From: an uncultured SAR116 cluster alpha proteobacterium
GTDB lineage: Bacteria > Pseudomonadota > Alphaproteobacteria > Puniceispirillales > Marisalimonadaceae
NCBI GenBank assembly: GCA_902595515.1
Contig: CACJQK010000001.1
Coordinates: 1 to 64,000, forward strand
DNA: 64,000 nt
Reading direction: 5' to 3'
Of this stretch, positions 32,862-44,029 are shown piece by piece (the stretch's first letter is position 1; each line of letters opens with the position of its first letter). Below the pieces are notes generated by a model that did no database searches, had not been told where the DNA came from, and saw only the letters and a program-made list of their open reading frames with translations. Both the position numbers and the translations under genes were made by a program.

Positions 32862-35800
32862 AGATATTGAATCAGTTTTAATAATTGGTGCTGGTCCAAT
32901 AGTAATTGGACAAGCTTGTGAATTTGATTACTCCGGAGCGCAAGCTTGTAAGGCACTTAAAGAAGAGGGGATTAGAGTAATACTAATAAACTCTAATCCT
33001 GCCACCATTATGACTGATCCAATTATGGCTGATTCTACATATATTGAACCAATAGAAAAAAATACCATTGAAAAAATTATAGAAATTGAAAGACCAGATG
33101 CAATTCTTCCTACTATGGGAGGCCAAACAGCTCTAAACGCAACCTTAGATCTATACAAGTCTGGTATTTTAAAAAAGTTTGATATTGAAATCATTGGTGC
33201 AAAACCTGATTCAATAAATAAAGCAGAAGATCGAGAATTATTTAAAGAAAGTATGAATAAAATTGGTTTAGAGTCTGCGAGGGCTCAAATTGCAAAAAAT
33301 ATTGATCAAGCTATTTCTGCGTTAGATTTTGTTGGTTTGCCAGCAATTATAAGACCATCCTTTACTCTTGGAGGTGAAGGCGGTGGTGTAGCTTATAATA
33401 AAGAAGAATTCCTTGAAATTGTAATTAACGGATTAAAATTATCTCCAACTACTGAAGTGCTTATTGAAGAATCACTTTTAGGATGGAAAGAATATGAAAT
33501 GGAAGTAGTAAGAGATAATGCGGATAACTGTATAATAATTTGTTCTATTGAGAATGTTGATCCAATGGGAGTTCATACAGGTGATTCTATAACGGTAGCA
33601 CCAGCCTTGACTTTGACAGATAAAGAATATCAGAAAATGCGTAATGCAAGTATTGCTGTTTTAAGAGAAATTGGGGTCGATACTGGAGGTTCAAATGTAC
33701 AATTTGCCCTTAATCCAAAAAATGGAAGATTAATTGTAATTGAAATGAACCCAAGAGTAAGTAGATCTTCTGCGTTGGCATCAAAAGCGACGGGTTTCCC
33801 AATAGCTAAAGTTGCTGCAAAACTTGCTATTGGATATACATTAGATGAATTACAAAACGATATTACAAAATCCACACCTGCTAGTTTTGAACCTACAATA
33901 GACTATGTTGTTACAAAAATTCCTCGTTTTACTTTTGAAAAATTTCCTGGATCAAATAATCTTTTAACTACTTCTATGAAATCAGTTGGAGAGGCAATGG
34001 CTATTGGAAGATCTTTTCAGGAGTCTCTTCAAAAAGCGTTAAGATCCCTTGAAACAGGTTTGTCAGGACTCGATGATGTTTATTTTCCAATTCCAAATGA
34101 AAATTTAAACAACAAAGACAATATTTCAGGCTGGTTAGCTGAACAGGTTCCAGAAAGAATATTGAGAATAGCAACTGCGTTTAGACATAGAATTTCAATG
34201 GAAGAAATTTCTGACATTACTGGCTGGGATAAATGGTTTTTAGAACAGATTTTAGGTATAGTTCAAGTTGAAGAACATTTAAAAAATGGTGATTATATTA
34301 TGGATGAGATATTTCTAAGAGGTATTAAATCTATGGGTTTTTCTGATAAACGTATTTCTGAAATAATTCAAATTAGTACTTCAAAAATCTCTGAACTTAG
34401 ATCAAAATTTGGTGTATTTCCATCTTATAAAAGGGTTGATACATGTGCGGCTGAATTTTTTTCAGAAACTGCGTATCTTTACAGTACTTATGAACAGAAT
34501 AAGAATAATGAGTGTGAAGTTTACCCATCAAATAAAAACAAAGTAATTATTCTTGGGGGTGGCCCTAATAGAATTGGACAAGGTATAGAGTTTGACTATT
34601 GTTGTGTTCACGCCGCTTATTGTTTATCTGAAATTGGGTTTGAGACAATAATGATAAATTGCAACCCTGAGACTGTTTCAACAGACTATGATACTTCTGA
34701 AAAATTATACTTTGAACCTCTTAATCATGAAGATGTTTATTCTATTATTGAAAAGGAAAACCAAAATGGCAAAGTAATTGGTGTTATTGTTCAATTGGGA
34801 GGACAAACTCCACTCAAGATTGCTACGAGTTTAGAAAAAGCTGGTGTTAAAATTTTAGGAACATCCGTTGAAGCTATAGATTTAGCTGAAGATAGAAAAA
34901 GTTTTAAGGAATTACTGCAGAGCTTGAAATTAAATCAACCCCTAAATGAAGTCGCAAGCAGTAAAGATGAAGCTTCCAAGATTACACAAAAAATTGGTTT
35001 TCCCGTTGTAATAAGACCTAGTTACGTTCTTGGCGGTCGTGCTATGGAAATTGTACATAACGAAGATCAATTACAAACATATATAAATGAAGCTGTAAAA
35101 GTTTCTGGTGATAACCCAGTTTTGATTGATAGTTTTTTAAAAAATGCCATAGAGGTTGATGTTGATGCTATTTCTGATGGTAATGAAACATTCATTGCAG
35201 GCATTATGGAACATATAGAAGAGGCTGGGATACATTCTGGAGATTCAGCATGTGCCCTTCCTCCACAAACCCTTGATAGAAAAATAATTGATGAAATAAT
35301 TTTACAAACTAAAAAACTTGCAAAATCTCTGAATGTTATTGGCTTCATAAACATACAATTTGCAATTCAAAATAAAAATATATTTATTTTAGAAGTTAAT
35401 CCTCGTGGGAGTAGAACAATACCTTTTGTTGCTAAGTCTACTGGGATACCACTTGTCAAAATTGCATCACAAATAATGATTGGTAAAAAATTATCTGATT
35501 TTAAATTATTAAATAGAAAACTTAACCATATATCGGTAAAAGAAGCGGTATTCCCTTTTGCAAGGTTTCCTGGAACAGATGTAATACTTGGTCCCGAAAT
35601 GAAATCTACTGGTGAAGTAATGGGTATAGGTTTGACTTTTGGTGAAGCTTTTGCAAAAAGCCAACTTGGGGCAGGTATAAATTTACCTTTAGAAGGTAAA
35701 GTTTTCATCTCAATAAAAGATGACGATAAAAATAGTGTAGTGCCTATTGCTAAAAGTTTTTTCAACTTAGGATTTACAATATGTGCAACTTCAGGAACTG

Positions 35801-36087
35801 CAAAATATTTGAACGATAATAAAATTGAAACTCAATATATAAAAAAGGTTATTGAAGGAAGACCAAATGCAGTTGATGCAATGTTATCTAAAGAAATCCA
35901 ACTTGTAATAAATACAGCACAAGGAAGAAATTCAATTAAAGATAGTTTTTCTTTAAGACAAACTGCACTTTTAAATAAAATACCTTATTATACTACTATT
36001 CAGGGTGCTAAAGCAGCTACTCTTGCTATAGAGGCATTAAAAAGTTCTGAATTAAATATTAAATCTCTTCAATCATATTTTGAATAA
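32848..36087 (+). CDS. carB: Carbamoyl-phosphate synthase large subunit
   Basis: 1079 aa with duplicated ATP-grasp halves; [26 protein letters not shown]. Confidence 0.98.
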   Translation: MPKRKDIESVLIIGAGPIVIGQACEFDYSGAQACKALKEEGIRVILINSNPATIMTDPIMADSTYIEPIEKNTIEKIIEIERPDAILPTMGGQTALNATLDLYKSGILKKFDIEIIGAKPDSINKAEDRELFKESMNKIGLESARAQIAKNIDQAISALDFVGLPAIIRPSFTLGGEGGGVAYNKEEFLEIVINGLKLSPTTEVLIEESLLGWKEYEMEVVRDNADNCIIICSIENVDPMGVHTGDSITVAPALTLTDKEYQKMRNASIAVLREIGVDTGGSNVQFALNPKNGRLIVIEMNPRVSRSSALASKATGFPIAKVAAKLAIGYTLDELQNDITKSTPASFEPTIDYVVTKIPRFTFEKFPGSNNLLTTSMKSVGEAMAIGRSFQESLQKALRSLETGLSGLDDVYFPIPNENLNNKDNISGWLAEQVPERILRIATAFRHRISMEEISDITGWDKWFLEQILGIVQVEEHLKNGDYIMDEIFLRGIKSMGFSDKRISEIIQISTSKISELRSKFGVFPSYKRVDTCAAEFFSETAYLYSTYEQNKNNECEVYPSNKNKVIILGGGPNRIGQGIEFDYCCVHAAYCLSEIGFETIMINCNPETVSTDYDTSEKLYFEPLNHEDVYSIIEKENQNGKVIGVIVQLGGQTPLKIATSLEKAGVKILGTSVEAIDLAEDRKSFKELLQSLKLNQPLNEVASSKDEASKITQKIGFPVVIRPSYVLGGRAMEIVHNEDQLQTYINEAVKVSGDNPVLIDSFLKNAIEVDVDAISDGNETFIAGIMEHIEEAGIHSGDSACALPPQTLDRKIIDEIILQTKKLAKSLNVIGFINIQFAIQNKNIFILEVNPRGSRTIPFVAKSTGIPLVKIASQIMIGKKLSDFKLLNRKLNHISVKEAVFPFARFPGTDVILGPEMKSTGEVMGIGLTFGEAFAKSQLGAGINLPLEGKVFISIKDDDKNSVVPIAKSFFNLGFTICATSGTAKYLNDNKIETQYIKKVIEGRPNAVDAMLSKEIQLVINTAQGRNSIKDSFSLRQTALLNKIPYYTTIQGAKAATLAIEALKSSELNIKSLQSYFE

Positions 36088-36138
36088 AATTTATTTCTGT
36101 ATTATATTTATTCTGTTGTAATTAATGGAAACATATTC

Positions 36139-36618
36139 ATGGAAAAAGTACCATTTACATTTTCTGGGTTAGAGAAAATTAAGTCAGAATTAGATAATTT
36201 AAAGAAATTTGAAAGGCCTCAAGTAATACAGGCAATTTCTGCAGCTAGAGAACATGGTGATCTAAAAGAAAACGCTGAATATCATGCCGCAAAAGAGAAA
36301 CAAGCATTTTTAGAAGGTCGTATTACAGAACTTGAAGATGTAACTAGTAGAGCAGAAGTAATTGATCTTAGTAAACTCTCGGGTGAAACTGTTACTTTTG
36401 GAGCCAAGGTAAATATTATTGATGAAGATAACGATCAGGAAACGAATTATCAAATAGTAGGACCTTACGAAGCAAACTTAGAAGAAGGCCTTATATCCAT
36501 TGCATCCCCAATAGCAAAAGCTCTGATAGGGAAAGAAGAAGGCATGTCAGTAGTAGTTACAACTCCAAGTGGTACGAAGCATTATGAGATTTTGTCTATA
36601 AAAATACCTAAATCATAG
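36139..36618 (+). CDS. greA: Transcription elongation factor GreA
   Basis: [36 protein letters not shown]. Confidence 0.98.
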   Translation: MEKVPFTFSGLEKIKSELDNLKKFERPQVIQAISAAREHGDLKENAEYHAAKEKQAFLEGRITELEDVTSRAEVIDLSKLSGETVTFGAKVNIIDEDNDQETNYQIVGPYEANLEEGLISIASPIAKALIGKEEGMSVVVTTPSGTKHYEILSIKIPKS

Positions 36619-37093
36619 TTTCAAAAGGTATTCCTGGTAAATTTTTCACACTCCTAATATTTAATGAAGTTTTAACATTACTTACTTTAGGTGCTTGCGT
36701 AAGATTATTAGTTAAAAAAAACTGAAAATCATCCCAATCTTTCGTAACAATTTTTAATAAAAAATCGACTTCACCAACTAGCATATGACACTCTCTAACC
36801 TCTGGAAAATTAGATATGTAGTTTTCAAATGTCTTAAGATCGATTTCAGCTTGACTTTCTAGCCCTACATAGGCAAAAACTATAACTTTAAAACCTAAAA
36901 ATTCTGGGTTAACAATAGCGTTGTAACCAAGAATTAAATTTTTATCTTTTAATGATTTAACACGCCTTAAGCAAGATGGAGGCGAAATTTTTACTATTTT
37001 AGCAAGCTGCACATTAGTAATATCACTGTTACTTTGCAATTCGTTCAATATTTTTAAATCAATATTATCTAATTTGTTTTTTTCATTTTTCAT
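36608..37093 (-). CDS. Lrp/AsnC family transcriptional regulator
   Basis: [41 protein letters not shown]. Confidence 0.95.
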   Translation of the reverse strand: MKNEKNKLDNIDLKILNELQSNSDITNVQLAKIVKISPPSCLRRVKSLKDKNLILGYNAIVNPEFLGFKVIVFAYVGLESQAEIDLKTFENYISNFPEVRECHMLVGEVDFLLKIVTKDWDDFQFFLTNNLTQAPKVSNVKTSLNIRSVKNLPGIPFETMI

Positions 37094-37230
37094 TTAATCA
37101 ATACTTCTTTATATTAATTATTAAATAATTATTGTAATAATATTAATATTAAGCCTCAAAATACGCAATTTTATTTCAATTTATTTTAATAAAATTTTTA
37201 TAGAATGTTGGAGAAAAAAAGATAAAGAAA

Positions 37231-38181
37231 TTGAATACAGAAACTTGGATATTATCTGACAGTACCAAGGGTATGGAAAATCAATCAATTGCTTTAGCAA
37301 AAATGTTGAAAAATAACTTTAAGTTAATTCATTACGATCCACCATATTTTTTGAAAAAATTTCCCATGTTAGGAAAAATTTATACTCCATATTTTTTACG
37401 ACAAAAATTACTCTCAAATCTACAACCCTCAATTATTATTACAACTGGTAAAAGAATGGCTGGCACATCAATAGCTCTAAAATCTATTCTAAAGAGTAAT
37501 GTTAAAACTATACATATCCAAAACCCTAAATTATCACTTAAAAATTTCGATTTATTACTAATTCCAGAGCATGATAGAATAAAAGGTAAAAATGTAATTC
37601 AAACAAAAGGTGCTCTTTCTTTTTTTGATGATAAATATATAAATAAAACTAAAGAAACGAGTTTTAATGAAATTAAAACTAACAATAATACAGTTTTATT
37701 AATGATGGGTGGTAATAGTAAAAGGATAAAACCTCAAAATAATGAATATTACGATTTGAGCACTAAGGTAATAAAAGGAGTCAAAAACTTAGATGCTAAA
37801 TTGATTGTTGCTGTGTCCAGAAGAACACCAAACAAAGCTATTAAAATATTGCAGTCCAATTTTTCAAAACATTTAAGAGATTTTAAAATATTCTTTCCAT
37901 CCGAAAAGAACCCTTATCCGCACATTTTAAAAATAATTGATTATGTTATAGTTACGAGTGATAGTGTTAATATGATTTCAGAAATAGCCAACCTCTCTAA
38001 ACCCTTATTTATTTCTCACTTTTCAAACGAGAATAAAAAAATTTCTAAGTTTATATCAAATCTTAAAGAACTAAATGTTGTTAGAGACTATGATGGCAAT
38101 TTATATAAATTTGAGAAAAACAAACTTCAAACAAACAAAAATTGCATATTACAAGTTAACAAGTTTTTTGGATTCCAATAA
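37231..38181 (+). CDS. ELM1/DUF1022-like protein ('mitochondrial fission ELM1' family)
   Basis: WILSDSTKGMENQSIALAKML, LLMMGGNSKR, VTSDSVNMISEIA; TTG start. Confidence 0.85.
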   Translation: MNTETWILSDSTKGMENQSIALAKMLKNNFKLIHYDPPYFLKKFPMLGKIYTPYFLRQKLLSNLQPSIIITTGKRMAGTSIALKSILKSNVKTIHIQNPKLSLKNFDLLLIPEHDRIKGKNVIQTKGALSFFDDKYINKTKETSFNEIKTNNNTVLLMMGGNSKRIKPQNNEYYDLSTKVIKGVKNLDAKLIVAVSRRTPNKAIKILQSNFSKHLRDFKIFFPSEKNPYPHILKIIDYVIVTSDSVNMISEIANLSKPLFISHFSNENKKISKFISNLKELNVVRDYDGNLYKFEKNKLQTNKNCILQVNKFFGFQ

Positions 38182-39576
38182 GTTTCCCAATCTTCTAACA
38201 TTATAAATCTTTTCATTTAATAGTGTCCAATTATCGTTTTCATCAATTTCACTCCAAATCTGCTCTACTTCATTTATTAACATATTTTGTCTGTTATTAT
38301 CTAACTCATGTTTCTTTTCTAAAGCACCTTTGCATGGAAAACTTTCTTTCAAAATTTCAACAACTTTTGAAAATTCATTAATTTTATATTTTTTCCCATA
38401 ATTCGTTTTAATACAGTCTAATATCGAATTCCTTCCTCCATAGAAATCGAAAAACATGTTAGCAAAATCAATTTTATTCTTTTCGCTTTCATTTAATATT
38501 ATTACCATTATTTCATTTAGATTTTTACTACCAATATCTTCTATTCCCATTCGCCAACAAAAATGTTTTTGCAAAGATTGGTGAAAGTTTTTAGAAAACT
38601 GGTTCAAAATTTCAATAATTATTTTTTCGTCTATAAACTCATCTAAACTTTTTCCTAATTGGGTTAGCGCCCATAAAGCAGCCTCAGGTTGTCTCCCAAA
38701 AGAATATCTTCCATTATTATCAAAATAAGCAGCTGTGAAAGAAGTATTTGCAAATTCTATAAATCTCCACGGACCATAATCAAATACTTCTCCAGTGACA
38801 TTGAAATTATCAGTATTTAAAACTCCATGGACAAAACCTGAAGCAATAATTCTGCCAATTGATTCTGCTACTCTTTTAACACTTTCTAAAAATATATGTT
38901 CAGCTAAAGTTTTAATACATTTATTAGGTTTGATATTAGTAAAATAATTTTTTCTAAGGTACTTTAATAATAGTTCAATGTTTTCATAATCATTTAGATA
39001 TTTTAATCTTTGAAATGTACCTATTCTTATATGACTATTGCTTCTTCTGACAAGAACAGCTGATCTTGTTGGAGAGGGTTCATCATTTCTTTGCAATTCT
39101 TCTGCAGTTTCAATAATGGAAAAAGTTTGACTCGTGGACACACCTAAAGCAGTCAAAAATTCAGTTGCTAATAATTCTCTGACTGCCCCTTTTAAAGTAA
39201 GTCTACCATCCCCTCCTCTACTATATTTTGTTTGTCCAGATCCTTTTGTTCCTAAATCCCATAAAATATTATTTTTATCTAAAATTTGTGCTAGCAGAAA
39301 CCCTCTTCCATCACCTAAGTCAGGATTATAATAACCAAATTGATGGCCATGATATTTTAATGCTAATGGCTTATGAAGACACCCGGGAAGTTTTTCAAAT
39401 TTACCAAAATATTTAATCCACTCATTATCGTTTAATTGATCTAAGTCAAGTAATTTAGCGGCTCTATCATTTCTAAATCTTAAAATGTGACGAGGAAACT
39501 TTGCTGGTGTGGCAATATGATAAAAGGAGTCACCTAAATTAAAATGATTATTTGCAACTTTGGCTTTATTTATCAT
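38149..39576 (-). CDS. selO: Protein adenylyltransferase SelO / YdiU family
   Basis: KGSGQTKYSRGGDGRLTLKGAVRELLATE; VHGVLNTDNFNVTGEVFDYGPWRF. Confidence 0.92.
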   Translation of the reverse strand: MINKAKVANNHFNLGDSFYHIATPAKFPRHILRFRNDRAAKLLDLDQLNDNEWIKYFGKFEKLPGCLHKPLALKYHGHQFGYYNPDLGDGRGFLLAQILDKNNILWDLGTKGSGQTKYSRGGDGRLTLKGAVRELLATEFLTALGVSTSQTFSIIETAEELQRNDEPSPTRSAVLVRRSNSHIRIGTFQRLKYLNDYENIELLLKYLRKNYFTNIKPNKCIKTLAEHIFLESVKRVAESIGRIIASGFVHGVLNTDNFNVTGEVFDYGPWRFIEFANTSFTAAYFDNNGRYSFGRQPEAALWALTQLGKSLDEFIDEKIIIEILNQFSKNFHQSLQKHFCWRMGIEDIGSKNLNEIMVIILNESEKNKIDFANMFFDFYGGRNSILDCIKTNYGKKYKINEFSKVVEILKESFPCKGALEKKHELDNNRQNMLINEVEQIWSEIDENDNWTLLNEKIYNVRRLGNLLESKKLVNL

Positions 39577-39594
39577 TCATAAACCAAACCATGT

Positions 39595-40557
39595 TTATCT
39601 AAAGAGTTTATCCTGCAAAGTTTTTTCTAATTCTTTGTACAAGTAGGATACTTGCTCTTCATAACCATTATATTTAACAGTAGGTATTCTCCCATCAATG
39701 CCCAACTGCTGTTCTGTTTCTTGAGACCATCTAGGATGAGAAACTTTAGGATTAACATTTGCCCAAAAACCATACTCATTTGGAGCAAGTTTTTCCCACA
39801 AACCAATAGGCCTTTCAGCCAAGAAACTTATCTTTACAATTGATTTTATTGACTTAAAACCATATTTCCATGGCAAGACAAGACGTAAAGGAGCACCATT
39901 TTGATTTGGTAACTTTTTCCCATATATCCCAGTAGCTAAAAAACTTAGTTCATTTTTAGCTTCCTCGATTGTAATACCCTCTTGATACGGCCATGGATAC
40001 CATTTTTGTTTTTGACCTGGCGCAATTTCAGGATCATAAAAAGTTTCAAATTTTAAAAATTTTGCGTCTTTTTTTGGCTCAACTAGTGATAAAATTTTGT
40101 TTAAAGGAAAACCCGCCCATGGCACTGTCATAGACCAAGCTTCAACACATCTAAATCGATAAACCCTCTCTTCAATACCACCAAGTTTTTTTATTAAATC
40201 ATTTACGTCAATAACCATTGGATTATCTACCAACCCATCGATAGTTATTGACCAGGGTTCAGTCTTTAGCTTAGAGGCTCTTCTCCAAATATTTTTACTT
40301 GATCCAAACTCATAAAAATTTGTATAAGTTGTCGCTAAACTTTTAGGAGTTAGGGGTTTGCTGATTGTATAAGACTTATTCACTTCCGGAGGATAAAGCG
40401 AACTATAAGCAGGACGAGATATAAAAGATGTACCAGGTAAAAATAATGAGCCTGCACCTAATTTTTTTAAAAAATCTCTTCTAGTATTATAAAAGTTTTC
40501 TGGAGTAACTTTATTATCTTTTAATTTCCAAACTTTCTTTATTTTATAAAATGCCAT
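39595..40557 (-). CDS. msrP: Periplasmic protein-methionine-sulfoxide reductase catalytic subunit MsrP
   Basis: Tat motif RRDFLKKLG; YRFRCVEAWSMTVPWAGFPL molybdopterin-binding region. Confidence 0.94.
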   Translation of the reverse strand: MAFYKIKKVWKLKDNKVTPENFYNTRRDFLKKLGAGSLFLPGTSFISRPAYSSLYPPEVNKSYTISKPLTPKSLATTYTNFYEFGSSKNIWRRASKLKTEPWSITIDGLVDNPMVIDVNDLIKKLGGIEERVYRFRCVEAWSMTVPWAGFPLNKILSLVEPKKDAKFLKFETFYDPEIAPGQKQKWYPWPYQEGITIEEAKNELSFLATGIYGKKLPNQNGAPLRLVLPWKYGFKSIKSIVKISFLAERPIGLWEKLAPNEYGFWANVNPKVSHPRWSQETEQQLGIDGRIPTVKYNGYEEQVSYLYKELEKTLQDKLFR

Positions 40558-40573
40558 TTTAAACCTTCAATAT

Positions 40574-41776
40574 TTAAGAAAGAGTTAAAACAGCTTTTTC
40601 GATTCTGTTCATTGCTTCTTTTAAAACTTCTAAACTGGTTGCGTAAGACACTCTAAAATATGGTTCTAGCCCAAAAGCTACCCCAGGTACTGCAGCAACT
40701 TCGGCGGACTCTAGAAGCCATTCTACAATTTCAGCATCATTGTTGAGTATTTTTCCATTTTGTGTTTTCTTACCTATTAAACCTGACACGTTAGGGTAAG
40801 CATAAAACGCTCCTTCAGGTAAAATACAATAAATACCCTCTATACTATTAAGTTTTTCTACAACAAAATGTCTTCTTTCATCAAAGGCATTTAAACAAGG
40901 TTTTAAAAATTCTTTACTTCCACTTATACCAGCTAAAGCTGCATATTGTGAAATAGATGATGGATTAGAAGTTGACTGACCTTGAATCTTTATCATAGCT
41001 TTAATTAATAATGGTGGACCAGCTGCATAACCAATTCTCCAACCAGTCATGCAATAACTCTTAGAAACACCATTTACAGTTAAAATTCTATCTTTTAAAT
41101 CAGGTGCAACTTGCGCAAATGTGTAAAATCGAAAATTATCATATACAATATACTCATAAATATCGTCAGTCATAACATATAAATCGTCATATTTTCTTAC
41201 AATATTTGCAATTTCTTCAAGTTCACTCATTGAATAACAAGAACCAGTTGGATTAGATGGGCTATTCAGTATTAGCCATTTACTATTTTTGGTTATTACC
41301 TTATCTAGAGCTTCACCAGTAAGTTTAAAGTTAGTTTCTGAAGAACAATCTACAAATATTGGTTTACCACCCGCTAATAATGTCATATCAGGATAGGAAA
41401 CCCAATAAGGGGCTGGAATTATTACTTCATCGTCTTTATTTAAAGAACTCATCAAAGCATTAAACAAAATTTGTTTTCCACCAGTTCCAACAATGACGTT
41501 ACTTACATCATAATTTAAATCATTATCCTTTTTGAATTTTTCTACAATTGATTGTCTCAATTCTGGGATACCTTCTATATTAGTATACTTTGTATATCCG
41601 CTATTAATTGCATCAATGGCTGCTTGCTTAACATGTTGAGGTGTATCAAAATCAGGTTCTCCAGATGATAAACCAATGACCTTTTTCCCCTCTCTTTTAA
41701 GTTGAGTAGCTTTTGCAGTTATAACCATTGTTGCAGAAGGTTTAATCCTATTTAAACTGTCAGAAATAAAAGTCAT
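40574..41776 (-). CDS. Pyridoxal-phosphate aspartate aminotransferase family
   Basis: GLSSGEPDFDTPQHV, NSPSNPTG, GVSKSYCMTGWRIGY. Confidence 0.93.
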   Translation of the reverse strand: MTFISDSLNRIKPSATMVITAKATQLKREGKKVIGLSSGEPDFDTPQHVKQAAIDAINSGYTKYTNIEGIPELRQSIVEKFKKDNDLNYDVSNVIVGTGGKQILFNALMSSLNKDDEVIIPAPYWVSYPDMTLLAGGKPIFVDCSSETNFKLTGEALDKVITKNSKWLILNSPSNPTGSCYSMSELEEIANIVRKYDDLYVMTDDIYEYIVYDNFRFYTFAQVAPDLKDRILTVNGVSKSYCMTGWRIGYAAGPPLLIKAMIKIQGQSTSNPSSISQYAALAGISGSKEFLKPCLNAFDERRHFVVEKLNSIEGIYCILPEGAFYAYPNVSGLIGKKTQNGKILNNDAEIVEWLLESAEVAAVPGVAFGLEPYFRVSYATSLEVLKEAMNRIEKAVLTLS

Positions 41777-41911
41777 TTAACTACTCCAAATATATGATTT
41801 CCATTTAGCTTTACTACAATTTATTTGAGACTAACACCTTTTTTATTAATTAATTAGTTATTATTTGATATACATAATTACTTCAAATATTTAATCACAA
41901 AATTTATTAAT

Positions 41912-43984
41912 ATGAATAATATTGAAAAAATTGAAAATAATACAATTATACCCTCTAAATCCATTTTTAGTTTAAATTCAAGCTTTACACCTACAGGAGA
42001 TCAGCCAGAGGCTATAAAAGAATTGGTTTCTGGAATTCAAAATGATGAAAAAGATCAAGTATTATTGGGGGTAACTGGTTCTGGTAAAACATTTACAATG
42101 GCAAACATTATTAATTCACTAAATAGACCTTCATTGATAATGGCACCTAATAAAACATTGGCCGCACAATTATACGCAGAGATGAAAGATTTTTTTCCAA
42201 ATAATGCAGTTGAATACTTTGTTTCATATTATGACTATTATCAGCCAGAAGCCTATGTTCCCAGATCTGATACATACATTGAAAAAGAATCTAGTATTAA
42301 TGATCAAATTGATCGCATGCGTCATTCTGCTACAAGGGCTCTTCTTGAAAGAAAGGATGTAATAATAGTTGCTTCTGTATCATGTATTTATGGTATCGGT
42401 TCAGTTGAAACATATTCAAAAATGACAATTGAATTAAAAAAAACACAACAAATTCCTAGACAAACATTGCTGAGACAATTTACTGAACTTCAATATACAA
42501 GAAATGATATGTCATTTGTAAGAGGCACTTTTAGAGTTAGAGGTGACATAGTTGAAATTTTTCCTGCACACTTAGAAACTGTAGCCTGGAGAATAACTCT
42601 ATTTGGAGATGAAATTGAAGAATTATTTGAAATAGATGCTCTAACAGGCGAAAAACTTACATCATTAAAGTCGATAAAAATTTATGCCAATTCTCACTAT
42701 GTTACACCTAGACCAACATTAAACGAAGCTATTAAATCTATTAAAGAAGAATTAAAAAGTCATTTAGAAATTTTATATAAAAGTAATAAATTGGTGGAAG
42801 CACAGCGCTTAGAACAAAGAACAAATTTTGATCTTGAAATGATGTTGGCCGCTGGAACTTGTCCAGGAATAGAAAACTACAGTAGATACCTCTCAGGAAG
42901 AAATCCTGGGGAGCCTCCACCTACACTTTTTGAATATTTACCAGATGATGCCCTTGTTTTTACTGACGAAAGTCATATCACAGTTAGTCAGATAGGAGCT
43001 ATGTATAAAGGAGACTTTAGAAGAAAGTCAACTTTAGCTGAATATGGCTTTAGATTACCTTCTTGTTTAGATAATAGGCCTTTAAAATTTGAAGAATGGG
43101 AAGCATTCAGACCAAATACTATTCACGTTTCAGCTACGCCTGGGGAATGGGAACTAAATAAAACCAATGGTGTTTTTGTTGAGCAATCTCTGAGACCAAC
43201 TGGCCTGGTAGATCCCGAAATTTTAATAAGGCCAACAAAAACTCAAGTTGATGATCTTATTTACGAAACAAAAGAACAATCCAAAAAAGGAAATAGAGTA
43301 TTAGTTACAACTTTAACCAAAAAAATGGCTGAAGCTTTAAGCGAATACATGTTTGAAGCGGGATTAAAAGTTAGATATATTCACTCTGATGTAGACACTT
43401 TAGAACGTATTGAAATAATTAGAGATTTAAGGCTAGGTGTGTTTGATGTTTTGATTGGAATAAATCTCTTAAGAGAAGGGTTAGATATCCCTGAGTGTGC
43501 ATTAGTAGCAATTTTGGACGCTGATAAAGAAGGTTATTTAAGATCAAAAACTTCATTGATACAAACTATTGGTCGTGCTGCAAGACATGTTGAAGGAAAA
43601 GTAATTCTATATGCTGATAACATTACAGGTTCAATGCAATACGCAATAGACGAAACTGATAGAAGAAGAAAAAAACAAATAAGTTACAATTTAAAAAATA
43701 ATATCACTCCTAAAACAGTTATTAGCAAAATTTCTGACATATTAGCAGACCTAAGTGATAATGATGATGATAAAGATAATAAAAACCAAAAAAATACAGG
43801 GAAAAATTTAAAAGAATCAATTCAAGATCTCCAAAACGAAATGGAGAAAGCAGCTAGCAATCTTGAATTTGAAGAAGCAGCAAGAATACGAGATGAAATA
43901 AAAAAATTACAACAAAAAGAGTTAGGTTTGATGGCAATTCCTAATACAAATTTTAAAACGAGTTCATATTATAAAAAAAAATAA
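41912..43984 (+). CDS. uvrB: Excinuclease ABC subunit B
   Basis: [44 protein letters not shown] motif at C-terminus. Confidence 0.98.
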   Translation: MNNIEKIENNTIIPSKSIFSLNSSFTPTGDQPEAIKELVSGIQNDEKDQVLLGVTGSGKTFTMANIINSLNRPSLIMAPNKTLAAQLYAEMKDFFPNNAVEYFVSYYDYYQPEAYVPRSDTYIEKESSINDQIDRMRHSATRALLERKDVIIVASVSCIYGIGSVETYSKMTIELKKTQQIPRQTLLRQFTELQYTRNDMSFVRGTFRVRGDIVEIFPAHLETVAWRITLFGDEIEELFEIDALTGEKLTSLKSIKIYANSHYVTPRPTLNEAIKSIKEELKSHLEILYKSNKLVEAQRLEQRTNFDLEMMLAAGTCPGIENYSRYLSGRNPGEPPPTLFEYLPDDALVFTDESHITVSQIGAMYKGDFRRKSTLAEYGFRLPSCLDNRPLKFEEWEAFRPNTIHVSATPGEWELNKTNGVFVEQSLRPTGLVDPEILIRPTKTQVDDLIYETKEQSKKGNRVLVTTLTKKMAEALSEYMFEAGLKVRYIHSDVDTLERIEIIRDLRLGVFDVLIGINLLREGLDIPECALVAILDADKEGYLRSKTSLIQTIGRAARHVEGKVILYADNITGSMQYAIDETDRRRKKQISYNLKNNITPKTVISKISDILADLSDNDDDKDNKNQKNTGKNLKESIQDLQNEMEKAASNLEFEEAARIRDEIKKLQQKELGLMAIPNTNFKTSSYYKKK

Positions 43985-44029
43985 ATTAAATTATTTAAAA
44001 TGTAATTAATCAAAAACGAAAATTTTTAA

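Noticed and set aside
35367-35765. 132-aa minus-strand ORF within carB
   Set aside because: Antisense shadow ORF of a strongly conserved gene.
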